Of a DNA stretch of 64,000 nucleotides, positions 21,585-32,530 are shown piece after piece. The stretch spans positions 17,799,470 to 17,863,469 of the forward strand of contig QVOM02000049.1 in assembly GCA_003586115.2 (NCBI GenBank). Direction: 5' to 3'. The stretch comes from Salvator merianae. Its lineage: Eukaryota; Chordata; Lepidosauria; Squamata; Teiidae. Every line of letters starts with the position of its first letter. Position 1 is the first letter of the stretch. The position numbers and the translations under genes are program-made. The notes beneath the pieces were generated by a model, which was not told the DNA's origin, made no database searches, and saw only the letters and a program-made list of their open reading frames with translations.

Positions 21585-21911
21585 ATTGGAGTGTCTGAAG
21601 AATATGATCATGCCATTTTCCTGATCACTCCATGCAGAAATAAAAAAAAAAGATCTCCAGGAGCATGTTGAAATCCTGAAACACTCCAGACAGAAGGGGT
21701 TCTGGTGTGCAGAGCTTAAACTGGAAGAAGAGGAAAAAGGTACTCAGAAAAGAACCAAAATATTCAAAAAGGGAGCTAAGATATAGAAGGCTGGTCTACA
21801 AGCTGCTGGTCCAGGGATACAGGATGGAAGGCCAGGAGCAATGGAGTGAAGAACAGAAACCACAGTGTGTAAATGTGTCCTTGCATTTGTAGCATACATA
21901 GTGTTCCCCAC
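21585..21911. other. Intergenic, nothing recognised
   Basis: Short A run at 21641-21651. No gene or assigned repeat. Confidence 0.4.
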
Positions 21912-22319
21912 TAGGGACGTGCACGAAGATTCGTAACGATCGAATTTCGTACGAAAATGGAGTTTTCTCCATCTTCACACGAAATGCGAAAAGGAAAAAG
22001 AACAGCGAATGCGAATGGCGAAGGTCCTGGCAACTTTCGCTGTACTTCGAGACCTTCGCCATTTGCCGAAAGCTCCCTCTTTTTTGTCCGCTAGAAGCTT
22101 CTTGGCATCGATGCCGTGAAGCTTCACAGCCTTAAGGAGGTTGCAGAGAGACCGATCGGAAACGGCGAAAAATCAAAGCGAAGGGAAGACCTTTGCCGAT
22201 CGCGAAAGTTAAGTGCTGCCTCTGTGCCTCGCGCCTAGAGTTTTCGCATGAAAACGAAGCTCTGTTGCTTCGCAGTGCTGCGAAGTGAAAAGGGAAAAGT
22301 TCTTTCGTGCACATCCCTA
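21912..22319. mobile_element. hAT-like miniature element with perfect 8-bp duplication
   Basis: Termini TAGGGACGTGCACGAA and TTCGTGCACATCCCTA are inverted repeats with one mismatch. Identical TTCCCCAC flanks at 21904-21911 and 22320-22327 give an 8-bp duplication, which fits hAT. The interior is CGAA/TTCG-rich with clustered CpG. 408 bp, non-coding. Confidence 0.9.
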
Positions 22320-22599
22320 TTCCCCACTGACTGGATATGCTGGCATGAGGGAAAGAAAGGGGACCTGGTAATGCACAGCTATATTTTTGGGCTACTGTGC
22401 ATAAAAGAAATTTAATTTTTTAGAAAGGGCCTGCAGGAACCACCTATCAGTTCTTGCTGTACATGGTGGCTAGCTGGAATGAGCCTTAGAATGAAAGAAA
22501 ATAACAGTGTAATAGGGAACAGCTGCATTTAGCATGTTCCTATTTCTAAGTTTGTGAATGATCAAAACATGGATTAAGGTCCCAGCCAGCCAGGGGTAA

Positions 22600-22975
22600 T
22601 AAATACCATTGTGGCACCACTATGGTGAGATTACCATACAAATCTATGGGAACTCCACCATGGCTGTGCAGGGGCAGAAAAAGATGACCGTGCATGCACA
22701 TTGGCGGCGTTGCACCTATCCAGGTATTTTGTGCTGGAGAAATACCCAGGTGTGAACATTCACTACGCAGGTGTGGGGCCAAAAAGATGGTTGCACGTGC
22801 ACAGTGGTCATGATTGCACACTTCCAGTATTTCGGATGTGTGTGTCACCAAAAAGTGCAGAGAGAGTGCGGTCAGCTGTGCTGTCTGGCCAACAGGTAAT
22901 TATTCCGGAGGGTATTTTCTCTGGAATTTCACCTGTTAGTGTTCTGTTTGGTCAGCGTGTGGAGCTGGCCTAAGT
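22600..22975. mobile_element. TE-D element, copy 1
   Basis: Shares ordered blocks with 24853-25268 and 27645-28045: the TATGG-rich left part, GGCATGCACATT-like text, AAAAAGTGCAGA, then CTGGCCAACAGGTAATTATT and TTTCTCTGGAATTTCACCT. The right end reads GAGCTGGCCTAA. Confidence 0.6.
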
Positions 22976-23044
22976 ATTGTTTTCGGTTTAATGCAGATCC
23001 TCTAAGGTGAGTGTGGTTAGTTGTTCCCTAATTATCACTGTTTA

Positions 23045-23140
23045 TACACTATTATTTATTTATTTATTTGCATTTTTATCCCACCGTATACCCAAAGGTC
23101 TCAGGGCGGTTTAGAACAATAAAAGGCACACACTAAAAGC
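23045..23140 (-). mobile_element. L2-like LINE 3' tail, reverse orientation
   Basis: (TTAT)n, then TGCATTTTTATCCCACC and AAAGGTCTCAGGGCGGTTTA is the reverse complement of the L2-like 3' end. Confidence 0.8.
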
Positions 23141-24149
23141 AGTTAGTGATGTTTTTCACGTTATCACTCACAGATTAACAACTGTGAGAAATGGTTGCTA
23201 AACCACTTGGTCCAATCCAATGGGGGAGGGAAAGTTCTCATGTTTGTATAAATTAAACAATAATTTAAAAGAAACTTTTTTTCCTCTAATTGAAATTAGC
23301 ATCATTATTTTCACTGGCTCTGGTCTTGCTCTGCCTTTCAAACTTTCCAAGCAATTCCTTCCCCCATAAATGAAGGTCCTTCCCCACAAAATGAACAAAA
23401 AGTTACAGAGAATTTGAAACTGTCATAAAGACAAACGTCAGACATGTAACAGCCTACAAGTTTTATGTAACTGTGGTTTAGGTGGTTGAGAAATTAGCCG
23501 TAGTCACACACTGGCCTTCCTTGGGGCAACTACTTTTAGGAATTTATCTTTAAGGAAGTAGCACAAAAAGATCCAAGCTAGTGTAAAAAATCAGTTTGGA
23601 AAATGTGAAATCCGAAAGCCAAAGACTTGCCAAAAATCCCACGGTATATTCCCCCAACCACGTTAAGGGGGACAAGGAAACAGAGTGAGGAAGAGGTAGA
23701 AATAAATGGTGGCAAGGTTGTGAGATTTAATAATTTGTAAACCCAAGTGTAGAAAATAGAAATCTCGGAAAATCTAGGCGAGAATTGCAGTTTCTGCCAG
23801 CACAATACAAAAAATTAGTAAAAAGCAGCAAAGCACTGCAATTAGTCAGGTGGTTGCTTTGCATCTGCCAAAGAATCTGGCTTCAGCAGAGGCTGCATCC
23901 ACTTTGCAGCATCCTGAGGCATTCTCTGGGGTGAATGCTCTATGAAATATGGCAGAAAGGCAGTGCGCCAGGTACCCAGGAGCTGCCACGACACAGCTGC
24001 CACTCCAAGAGGGAACACAGCTATGAGGATGTGTGGTTTCCCCAGTTCTCCAATGGACTTTCAGGCCTTGTTTCTGTTCTGTTGGAGGACAAACTGGCAA
24101 GGACAGGGAGGCAGGTAAAGTGTAACGCCTCCACTCTTGTTTCCACATA
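23141..24149. other. Intergenic, nothing recognised
   Basis: No coding exon or assigned repeat. A 100-codon minus frame at 23846-24148 overlaps a 71-codon plus frame, and neither resembles a known family. Confidence 0.4.
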
Positions 24150-24449
24150 GGGAGAAGGTGAATTTACCTGCCTTACCTGCAAATGGAGTTATTTTTACTG
24201 CCTTATGGGAAGGGCGACCCCTGGTGAGCTGGATGGGATCTGCTTATGTGCTGGGCTGTGTGTTTGGCCCATACCCAGTGGTTCCCCAACAGGTATTCTT
24301 GGTGCCTGTGTGGATACAGCCAGAGTTAACTTCCAATGGATCTGCTTGACTCTGCCCTCTCTGATCTGCACTAACATGCGGTCAGAAGAGCCCTGAAGAG
24401 GATCACAAGGAATCTTAATCCTGATTAAAAGTAAGTGCAGAAAGGACCA
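24150..24449. mobile_element. TE-C element, left part missing
   Basis: The right end AAAAGTAAGTGCAGAAAGGACC is the TE-C terminus. Upstream CCAATGGATCTGC, TCTGCACTAACATGCGG and GATCACAAGGAATC fit the family body. Confidence 0.5.
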
Positions 24450-24852
24450 TAGAATGAGCACCGCATTTATAAAGTTATGAAAAGAAACATCTCCTTCTAC
24501 TTTACTGGAGGTGCACAATTGCAGCCAAGGGGTAGGTAGCATTTGAGTTTTAGCTTCCCTATTAAAGAGCATGACAGGGAGTCTCTGCAGGGGTGCTCTG
24601 ATTTGAACGACACAGACAGAAAGAATCACTTCTAATCTGTAGAAGAGGCAAGAGTGCAATCAAAGCTTTGCCCATGCCAGAAAGAGGGAGAAGGAGCATA
24701 GACCTGACCTGAGCAGATCATGAACTTGTCAATAGGTAAAGAAATGTTTCGTAGATTTGAACTTGTTTTTACTTTTTAAAAACTTAAAAAATAAAATAAA
24801 AACTCTTTGGGGGACATTGATGAAGGTCTATCTGTAAATGCAGCAATCTTAG
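24450..24852. other. Intergenic, nothing recognised
   Basis: No gene or assigned repeat. Confidence 0.4.
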
Positions 24853-25268
24853 GCCCTGTAAAGATGGGGCAAACATAGCGCCATTATGGTTGCACTATGT
24901 AGGGAATGCCACATATATCTGTGGCAACCCCACCATAGCTACAGTATATTCCCCCTAAAATGCACCATAATCTATTTCGGCAAACCTGAATCTCGTGGCA
25001 GGTTTTCCTGCAATAGTGCTATTACTTACCTTCTGGATAGAGCTGTCATCTTCACGGTAGCCACCATGCATGTGCGATGGCTGAAAAGGCAGCTGCACAT
25101 GTGCAATGGTCACAATCATTCACTTTTCAGTATTTTGCGCAGGCAAAATGCCCAGATGTGTGCATCACTAAAATGCACACCGACAGCGCAGACCCCTGCA
25201 CTATCTAGCCAATATGTGATCATTCCGGAGTGGCTTTTTCTCCGGAATATTACCTGGAGCCAGCCTAG
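24853..25268. mobile_element. TE-D element, copy 2
   Basis: Starts AGGCCCTGTAAAGATGGGGC and ends GGAGCCAGCCTAGC. Shared blocks with copy 3 include CATATATCTGTGGCAACCCC, CTACAGTATATTCCCCCTAA, TTTCGGCAAACC and TCATTCCGGAGTGGC. The imperfect inverted ends suggest a non-autonomous DNA transposon. Confidence 0.65.
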
Positions 25269-26552
25269 CATATAAACATTGGGTATCATGAACTGGTAGC
25301 TCTCTCAAATCTCAGGCAGAGAATTTTCTCACTACCTGCTTACCCGAACTGCTTCAAGGGAAAGATCCAAGTCTTGAATACCCAAGGCATGTGTTCTTTT
25401 TCTGAACTTCTTCCTTGTACGGTTGTTTGGGAGTTTCTTGGGGAAATTTGCTGCTAAGCTCCAGCCCGCAGTTTGAGGAGGTCAGCGGCCAGTAAGATGC
25501 TTAAGCAGAGGGGTTTGAACAGACAAAGGAAATAGGTTGTTTTAATTAGAATGAACATGGGAGAATTTACAGTGCCTGAGCAAAATATTGATTTGCTAGC
25601 CCTGAACAGGCTTTCTCCTTTGATGATTAATTCAATGAATAAAAATCTATAAGACCAGCCTGAGTTTGCTGCTGGGAGAGAAACTGACATAAGAAATCTC
25701 GTGATTCCAGAATGCTACAGAGATCTCCTAAGGCGATTGTGGAGGTAGGAAGTGAGGAGTGAAGTAAGGCCAAAACAGCTCTTCGCCCCAGTCGAACTCC
25801 AAAACCAAATGGTCCATGCAGTTACAGGTGGTTACATGGCCAAAACCGGCCAGAAAAACAGCCCAGGCTATCCTGCTTCTGTAGGCTGAATAACAGGTTT
25901 GTCTGCAAAATTCAACAGGTGACATTTTTCATGATTATCGGTCAAATCATGCTATTAAAAATAGAGGCACTGGAGCAGAGTTTAAGACTTGGAGTTTAGC
26001 TAAGAAGTTGCTGACCCTGGTAATCCAAAACAGAGATTAAAAAAAAAATGAAATAAAAACTTGTCCTTTATTCATTGTAAATCCTGGTTTTAGATTCTTT
26101 TCCAACATGAAAAGTTGGCATTGATGCCTTTCCTTTTTAATGTTTTAAATAAATTCATAGAAATATAGAACATTGACATAACGTTCCTTTTCCCTTGTGC
26201 AGCGGAAGCAACTAAAGAAGAGAAAAAGAAAACAGAGAGTAGATAACACCAGCAAAGATAAAAACTGATATAGAAAAAGTTAACAGACTAAAAACATTTT
26301 AATCTACTTTTATTTCAGACAAGGTGTGTCCTTATGCGCAGGCTGTGCAATGGGTTTCCACTGTGACAACAGACTGCCAGACTGGATGGCTCAATGGTCT
26401 AATTTTGTTCTTTTGTTTTATTCTTAGGAACATGCTTAACTTTAAAAAAATGAACAGTACCATACACTAACAGATATTAAACTCTTCTATATCTTTCCCA
26501 AAGTTTGCTTTTATTGCCATTATTAAGTGACCCAATAAAGTTTGATCATTAA
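25269..26552. other. Intergenic, nothing recognised
   Basis: AT-rich sequence with no gene or assigned repeat. Confidence 0.45.
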
Positions 26553-26723
26553 CAGTGGTGGCTCACAGCTTTAAGGGCAGGTGATCTCTGGCTGTGCACG
26601 AGTGTGCTTTTCCTTGGTGCACCGATGCAGGACCTGCCCAGGGGGCGGAACCTGTTTTCACAGCCAGCTATCGCCTGTTCAGCACCTGTGATCACTTGCC
26701 CTTAAAGTTATGAGATGCCACTG
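26553..26723. mobile_element. Miniature element with CAGTGG...CCACTG ends
   Basis: The left arm CAGTGGTGGCTCACAGCTTT, then AAGGGCAGGTGATC, is mirrored by GATCACTTGCCCTTAAAG, then TTATGAGATGCCACTG. Flanks ATCATTAA and AGCATTGA agree at six of eight positions, consistent with an aged hAT duplication. 171 bp. Confidence 0.75.
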
Positions 26724-26789
26724 AGCATTGATTATCTATTATATGACAAATACATATTTAATCATGCTCGGTAAAGGGCATCTGGAGCA

Positions 26790-27200
26790 TTTTCGCACTT
26801 TCCACCATGGAATGTTCAACTATGAACATTCCACAGTGGTATTGATCACACAGCGTGAACACTGTCCACACTGCGTGGCCCTAGTCTTCAATAAAAGCAG
26901 GATATCGGCATTCGCAGTGTGAATGCTGGTATCCTTGCTTGATCCTCACAATGGCAGCAACTAGGAAGCATCTGGCCACTGCCATGGCAAGCCGGCAGGA
27001 CCACGCAGTGTGGAGGCATGCACAGGTGCAATCATGGGCGTGAATGCACATTACTGGGAGCTGATCATCAGCTCCTGGTAAAACTATGGAGCACTAATTT
27101 GTGCTCCACAGCTAGTCGTGATTGGGAACAGTGATATCCTGCTTCCGATCATGAGGGCTAGCACCCAGACACTCACTAGTGCAAAGTGCAAACAGGTCCC
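26790..27200. mobile_element. TE-E element
   Basis: Left TTTCGCACTTTCCACCATGG and right AAGTGCAAACAGGTCCC are inverted ends. Internal CTAGTCGTGATTGGGAAC, CACACTGCGTGG and GCCATGGCAAGCC recur in TE-E copies at 12570 and 33083. Confidence 0.6.
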
Positions 27201-27644
27201 TGGTATTCGTAATGAGTGGTGTTATTTATTTCTTCTCAAATCTTTGTATTAATGATCAAAACTTTGCATTAATGATCAAATCTCTTTGACTGCCCTTCTT
27301 CTGTGGGCATATGCTAGACCACAAGTGGCTGGTGGGGCAGAGGGTATGGCAGATTAAAAAGGGGGGGGGAAAGTAGTGCTAATGGGCCTGTAACACTAAG
27401 CGTGAAGCATGACATAGTCCTGTCTGTTCTAAGCTGCATGGCCAGCTGAGAACCAGGAAAAAGCAGTGGAGGACACGTATTGGAGGGCAGGTGTGTTCTT
27501 CATTTAATTTCCATGGCACTCATCTGCCCTGCATCTTTCTCTAGTTCCTGTAGAGAGGTGGGCTTGCAGGGTAGAGCACCTAACAGTTCCAGTCCTCTTT
27601 ACATGGTTTGCTAATGCTGAACTTTGGTTTAGCACAATCCTAGG
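27201..27644. other. Intergenic, nothing recognised
   Basis: Includes a ten-base G run at 27361-27370. No gene or assigned repeat. Confidence 0.4.
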
Positions 27645-28045
27645 CCCCATCCAGTTGGAGGATATGTCTGTGCTATGGTAGGATTGATACACATATCTGT
27701 GACAACCCTATCATAACTGCACTATATCCCCCCTAAATGCCACTATAGCCCATTTCGGCTTTGATGGCAGGTTTTCCCGAAACAGCACCTATAACTTACC
27801 ATGTGCAGGGAGCTGCCATCCTGGAAGTGGCCAGTGTGCATGTGCAGGAGCCGGAAAAGACACATGCACGGTGGTCGCGATTGTGTGCTTTGGGGTATTT
27901 CATGCTAGCAAAATACCCCGTTGTGCGTGTCATTAAAAAGTGCAGACAGTGCTGGCCACCACGCTGTCTAGCCAATAGGTGATAGTTCCAGAGGGGCTTT
28001 CCTCTGAAATATCCCCTCTTAGTGAGATATTTGTCCTGCATCTAG
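27645..28045. mobile_element. TE-D element, copy 3
   Basis: Starts GGCCCCATCCAGTTGGAGG. Shares ACACATATCTGTGACAACCC, ACTGCACTATATCCCCCC, GGCAGGTTTTCCCG and TCTAGCCAATAGGTGATAGT with copy 2. The right end is near AGAGCCGGTCT. Confidence 0.65.
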
Positions 28046-28599
28046 AGCCGGTCTGAGTTTGTATTGCTGGCATTGTTTCTTCTTCTGCACTGTTCATACC
28101 TACCGCAAGACGCATTGGAAAGCAAGATTTTGTACTCAGACATGAAAGCCTCTTCTTCCTTTCACAATTTTTGTGACAGTAAAATTCACATGGCTGGAAT
28201 GCATGAGGGTCCTGAACTCAATACTAGTAATACCCCCCACACTCAGCTGACATGAGCTTCACATAAACAGTCTTTGGCTAAACGTGGACTACGTTTTGTA
28301 GTAAAAAACCGACCATAAAGTTTGGGTGTCATACATGGTTTGTTCTTATTCCTGCGTGTTTTCCATATCCTGGAGGTAACTATGAGTGACAAAAAATGTG
28401 CTGATATCTTTGTCCATAAGACAAATGAACTCAGCATATATTTTTCCCCTCCTCAAAATATTTCTGGTTCATTTTGAATTGGCCTGCCTCAATCCAAGAA
28501 AGCGCATTTTGCATCGACCTTCCTGTATCTAACAAAGTATACATTTGTGTAATGACATCCTTTTTACTGCAGCTGTTCTGCGACTGTGCTTACTCTTAC
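28046..28599. other. Intergenic, nothing recognised
   Basis: No gene or assigned repeat. Confidence 0.4.
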
Positions 28600-28795
28600 C
28601 CTGTTGCGATCCTTACCGTAAGTATCCTGGGACAAGGTGAGATGCCTTGTGCCAGGAGACTCAACCTGTCCCAGGCTGGGAGGGGTTGCCACTGGGGCGG
28701 AACAGGGCAATCTGCACTGGGACAGCCCATCCTGTGCCAGCCACAACTGCCAGCTCCAAAGCTTGTGCCAGCTGGAACCTCTTCCTCTGAACGCA
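28600..28795. mobile_element. TE-C fragment
   Basis: CTGTCCCAGGCTGGGAGGGG, GGAACAGGGCAATCTGCACT and GCTCCAAAGCTTGTGCCAG are TE-C body text. Both ends are missing, and L2-like sequence follows immediately. Confidence 0.45.
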
Positions 28796-28804
28796 CAGCA
28801 CCAT

Positions 28805-28960
28805 CAATTTGTTTATTTTCATTTATAGTCTACCCACGGTGGGTTAGGCAGTGCAGGCATGTAAACAAAATTTGAAACAATACTTAAAAAAATTAAAACT
28901 GTACAGCATCTAAGTGGGGAACCCAGTGGTATAAGGAACTGTAAGAACAATCTCCAATAT
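28805..28960 (-). mobile_element. L2-like LINE 3' tail, reverse orientation
   Basis: TTGTTTATTTTCATTTATAG, CTACCCACGGTGGGTTAGGC, then ATTAAAACTGTACAGCATC is the reverse complement of a diverged L2-like 3' end. Confidence 0.5.
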
Positions 28961-29050
28961 GGAGATTAATGGAATATAAGATTTGGCATCCTGACCAGGA
29001 GGCAGGGAGAGGGAGAGAGGGCATAAAAAAGTACCTCAAGCAGTAAGTAC

Positions 29051-29330
29051 CTCATTTGTAGCAGTTTTGGGACTGTTGTGCCATGTTCCATAGTCCTTCT
29101 GAGAACCTAAGCTTTCGGATATAGCTACGATATCCATCTTCAGAGGGTACGACTTCTGGAAGAGTCAAAAACAACTGGCCTCTTTCAGAAGTCAAATCCT
29201 CTGAAGATGGATATCATAGCTATATCTGAAAGTTTAGGTTCTCAGAAGAACTATGGAATATGGCACAACAGCCCAAAAAACTGCTACAAACGAGATTGAA
29301 ACCATCCGTGGAAGCCTACATTCTACCATG
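29051..29330. mobile_element. Penelope-like fold-back fragment, fuller copy
   Basis: The left arm (29051 to about 29160) and right arm (about 29185-29309) are reverse complements. The outer words are TTTGTAGCAGTTTTGGGACT and AGCCCAAAAAACTGCTACAA. Inner words include the paired GGATAT...ATATC hairpin and GAGAACCTAAGC / TTTAGGTTCTC. The right arm continues 21 bp further to TTCTACCATG. Same family as 16687-16916. No coding region. Confidence 0.6.
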
Positions 29331-29368
29331 GGAAGGGATTGTGACCACAAGAGATTTTATGAATTGTA

Positions 29369-29571
29369 CAGCGGCGGCAAGCGGCTTTAATCTTTGGTGT
29401 TCGCACCCCACGCAAAGCGTGCCATGCTGGTCCGTGGGGCCTCCGGGCCTCTGTACTGCCTTAACAGGTTACCTGCTGAGGCAGTATGGAGGCCCGGAGG
29501 CTCCACGAATGGCCATGGCGCGTTTCGCGCGGGGCGTGAACACCAAGGCTTAAAGTTGCCAGCCGCTGCTG
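29369..29571. mobile_element. hAT miniature element, long inverted repeats, perfect duplication
   Basis: Arms CAGCGGCGGCAAGCGGCTTT and AAAGTTGCCAGCCGCTGCTG, then GGTGTTCGC / GCGTGAACACC and GGGGCCTCCGGGCC / GGCCCGGAGGCTCC, fold almost completely. Flanks GAATTGTA at 29361-29368 and 29572-29579 are identical 8-bp duplications. 203 bp, GC-rich, non-coding. Confidence 0.92.
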
Positions 29572-29584
29572 GAATTGTATAAAT

Positions 29585-29940
29585 AAGGAATTTAATAATA
29601 ATTTTTAAAATGTTCAGCATCTGGAAGAGGAGGAAAATGTGTCTCCTTCATCCAAAGTGGTGGGTAAAAGAGGTGTGTCTTGAGCGTTCATCAGAGCATT
29701 CAAAGCGATGGGGCTTGGCACACCTCAGAAGGAAGAACATTCCACAGCTGGGGGCTAACAAAGATAAGGCATTCTTATGGGAAAGCCCCTCTTTAACATC
29801 CGAAGGTGATGAGACTACCAAAAGGACTTCTCCAGCTGATCTCAGAACATGGGTAGGCCTGCAAGGGAGGAAGGGCCCCTCTGGAGAATTCTTGTTAAAG
29901 TTTGTTATTTTGAATTTTGAGAAAGTTATCCGCAACCCAA
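29585..29940 (-). mobile_element. L2-like LINE, C-terminal remnant
   Basis: The minus-strand frame 29648-29935 contains LPCRPTHVLRSAGEVLLVV, the L2 C-terminal region also seen at 54431-54766 (LRSANEALLVV), followed by a decayed SLLAP. The 3' tail side faces 29585. Confidence 0.75.
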
Positions 29941-30428
29941 ATTTATAGCTTAATTATCTTTTTAAAACATTCTAGTTGATATAAAGGCTTAGAATTGTTA
30001 ATCTGTGCAACAGAATTGGCTTCATTAAGCTCTCATATTGTTTCATTATGAGACAAGTGCATGAATAACAGCCTATATACTTTCTCCTGCAGTGTTTTTG
30101 GCTGCAGCCGCACAAATTCTTAAAAAAAGCAGCTCAAGGGGTGAGAACAAGTGTTCCCATCCCACCTCTAATTCACATTAAAAGCCAGAGAACGCACTGG
30201 AAGTGGCTACTGGAATGGATGTCTAGGTCCTGCCTCAAGATGGGAGAGACAGTTAGGATGCCTCTAAAGGCCATCTGCAGAGAGTTGGGAGCAGGGAAAA
30301 GTTGTTTTTTTAAAAACTGTATTTGAAAATTCTTTTACAAACGGATTTTTCTGGCTATTCCCTCCCTTTCCTCCACTCTTGATGATTCTGATTTGTTGTA
30401 TCAGTACCAGTTATAATTGGAAGACTCT
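29941..30428. other. Intergenic with small TE-B-like text
   Basis: At 30100-30190, GCTGCAGCCGCACAAATTC, then CCCACCTCTAATTCACATTA, resembles the inner parts of the TE-B-related element at 42105. No gene was recognised. Confidence 0.4.
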
Positions 30429-30644
30429 GGCTGTGATCAGACACAACAAAAAAAAGCATCTCTGAGGCGGCTCAAGGACAGCTTCGAGATGGGATTGTTC
30501 ACACACCCAGTCTGCCCCTCCCCTTTCTCATGAACATTCTATGCTAGAAAAGGTGGATTAGAGAAGACTTGGGAACACGAGGGCCACACGCTGTCTCCAT
30601 GAGGCACCTCCAAGTTATCCCTCTTGTTATGTCTGAACACAGCC
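30429..30644. mobile_element. TE-B element, complete, reverse orientation
   Basis: Left GGCTGTGATCAGACACAAC with an A run and right GTTATGTCTGAACACAGCC are the ends, inverted relative to 21371. The interior CCCCTCCCCTTTCTCATGAA and CTATGCTAGAAAAGGTGG is the reverse complement of the reference copy. Confidence 0.85.
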
Positions 30645-30689
30645 TAAGTGTATCTGCTGCTTTAATTCATTGCTGGCCGAGCTGGTCTC

Positions 30690-30830
30690 CAAGAGAGCAG
30701 GGAAGGGTTTCATCCTCATTTTCTGTATGAAAAGGCCCAGAAATAAATGGTGGGTTACTGGGAGAGACAGAATGCTGGACTAGATGGGCTGTGGCCTGAT
30801 CCAGCAGGGCATTTCTTATGTTCTCATTTT
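30690..30830 (+). mobile_element. CR1-type LINE 3' end
   Basis: GGGAGAGACAGAATGCTGGA, then CTAGATGGGCTGTGGCC and TGATCCAGCAGGGCATTTCT, ending in TTATGTTCT, is the 3' end found in reverse at 45955 and 48445. Confidence 0.85.
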
Positions 30831-31030
30831 CTGGCTTTTAATGTGGATTGAGGCCTTTCTGCCCTTGTGTGCAGTGTTCTGGGACAGAGAAGACTGCCCT
30901 GCCCTGGAACAAGCTGGGGACAGGTTGCCAGTCGAGCAGAACAGGACTGCCCACATTTGGACATCCTGTTCCACTCCAGCCATTGCCGCTGATTTCGGAG
31001 AGTCCTCAGAGACAGTGGTAAGGCTCTGAA
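30831..31030. mobile_element. TE-C fragment
   Basis: GAGGCCTTTCTGCCCTTGTG, GCCCTGGAACAAGCTGGGGA and GAGCAGAACAGGACTGCCC are TE-C left-end and body text. The right end was not found. Confidence 0.5.
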
Positions 31031-31177
31031 AGGGCAGAAACTTTCATTCCTAGTCTTCAGAGTTTCTGATCTGGCCAGTTTTATGGTGGACCCATTTCCA
31101 GCAGCGCTTCCTGGATCGCCACTGAAAAGGGTCCCCATGGTACATCAAGCCAGGCAGCATGCGACCTATATGCCTCT

Positions 31178-31540
31178 GTGATTAGGTATACTACCCCTGA
31201 GCTTGTTGCAGATGTTTCAATTCAAACTGAACACCCTGCCAGTTTGAGGGGGACAGGTTTGAATTTGAACCGAACCATGGAGTGTTTTAACAAACTGGTT
31301 GAACCACCAGGTTCAAGTTCATTTTTTTTTGTTTTGCCCTTTTTCGAGGATGTTTTTTTCATGTATTTCTCCTTTATTTGGGGACCAGGAAAGGGGTCAG
31401 ACCAGCTCAAACAGGTTTGAATTCAAACTCAACAACCTGCTGGTTTGAAGAGAAAGTTCCAATTCAAACCTAACCCAGAGGCTTTTGGTTTGATTCAAAC
31501 CGAATTGCAATTTTTAAGTTCATGCCCGTCCCTAGTTCCC
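31178..31540. mobile_element. Miniature element rich in GTTTGAA/TTCAAAC words
   Basis: Repeated TTTGAATT, GGTTTGA and TTCAAACC words and the right end TTCATGCCCGTCCCTAG resemble the squamate element family at 16652 and 21912. The left end is unclear. Confidence 0.5.
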
Positions 31541-31699
31541 TCAAAATCTGGATTCCATCCCAGAAAAAGTGCTCCCTCTAGGGGAAGATAAATAATGGTG
31601 AGAGCTCTCCACATTTTTTAAGAATTGTCCTGCACAGAGACGAGACCAAAGCTGGGTCAGCTGTAAGAGGGAAAAGGTGAAGAAGAAATGAATTCTTGC

Positions 31700-32100
31700 C
31701 GTTTATGCGATTGTTTAAAACATTTCTATACCACTTTTTATTTTAATAAAATCTCAAAGCAATCTACATACAAATGTAGCAAAAAGAGTTAAAATGTTCT
31801 TTAAAACAGCAACATATTAAAAACTCTACTAAAATGGTGGGAAACAGAGATTGAATAGACAATGTAACCCATTGACATAGGGAAGACTTAATGAGAGGAC
31901 AGGTACTCAGTAAGCACTGAAATGATGATAGGGCATGCTTCTGCTAAATGTCAGGAGGTAGAGCATCCCAGACATTTTGTTTTTGTAATTCTTCCTGCCT
32001 TGGAAACACTCGTTCATTCATTTGCTTGCATTTTTATCTTGCCCTGTACCCAAAGGTCTCAAGGTGGGTTACAACAGTAATAAATTAAAATATCCCACTA
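31700..32100 (-). mobile_element. Two L2-like LINE 3' fragments, reverse orientation
   Basis: Around 31715-31800, ATTTCTATACCACTTTTTAT with AATCTCAAAGCAATCTACAT. Around 32010-32100, TTGCATTTTTATCTTGCCC with AAAGGTCTCAAGGTGGGTTA. Both are reverse-complement L2-like tails. The stretch between has AGGAGGTAGAGCATCCCAGA, related to L2-like 3' text. Confidence 0.65.
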
Positions 32101-32191
32101 AGTTGAAGGCTGAGGAATGCACTGTGGAAATCGGAGTCAGAGAAGAAAGCAGATCAGCAGGGCCAGACAGCAGTAGGAACTGTTATAGTGC

Positions 32192-32530
32192 TCTTGAATG
32201 GTTGGAGTACAGTGCTCAACTAATCCAAAGGAAACTATGATGAACTGTTTAATTTTGGGGGGGTTTCAATCATGAAGCCCCCTAGGTTAGAGAGTGTTCT
32301 ANGCGCGTGCGCAGTCGCTGGCCCCGCCCACGCGCGTGCGCAGTCGCTGGCCCCGCCCCTAGCCCCGGGCGTCAAAATGGCGAGTAGCCCCGGGTGGCAA
32401 AGCGGCTCGCTACGCCACTGTCTTGAATGGTTGGAGTACAGTGCTCAACTAATCCAAAGGAAACTATGATGAACTGTTTAATTTTGGGGGGGTTTCAATC
32501 ATGAAGCCCCCTAGGTTAGAGAGTGTTCTA
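32192..32530. other. Assembly join: 110-bp exact duplication around an N
   Basis: Positions 32192-32301 and 32421-32530 read as the same 110 bp. The first copy ends at the single N (32302). Between them lies a GC-rich half of a hAT-type element. This is best explained by a mis-joined gap or two alleles of an insertion, not a genomic duplication. Confidence 0.8.
32303..32420. mobile_element. hAT-type element, left part lost at the N
   Basis: The right end GCTACGCCACTG matches 34551-34798 and 61338-61569. TCTTGAAT follows at 32421 and also occurs at 32192-32199, the expected target duplication. GC-rich body with two copies of GCGCAGTCGCTGGCCCCGCC. The CAG start is absent. Confidence 0.7.

Noticed and set aside
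32192..32530. Recent tandem duplication of 110 bp
   Set aside because: The N and the half-missing element between exact copies point to an assembly join.
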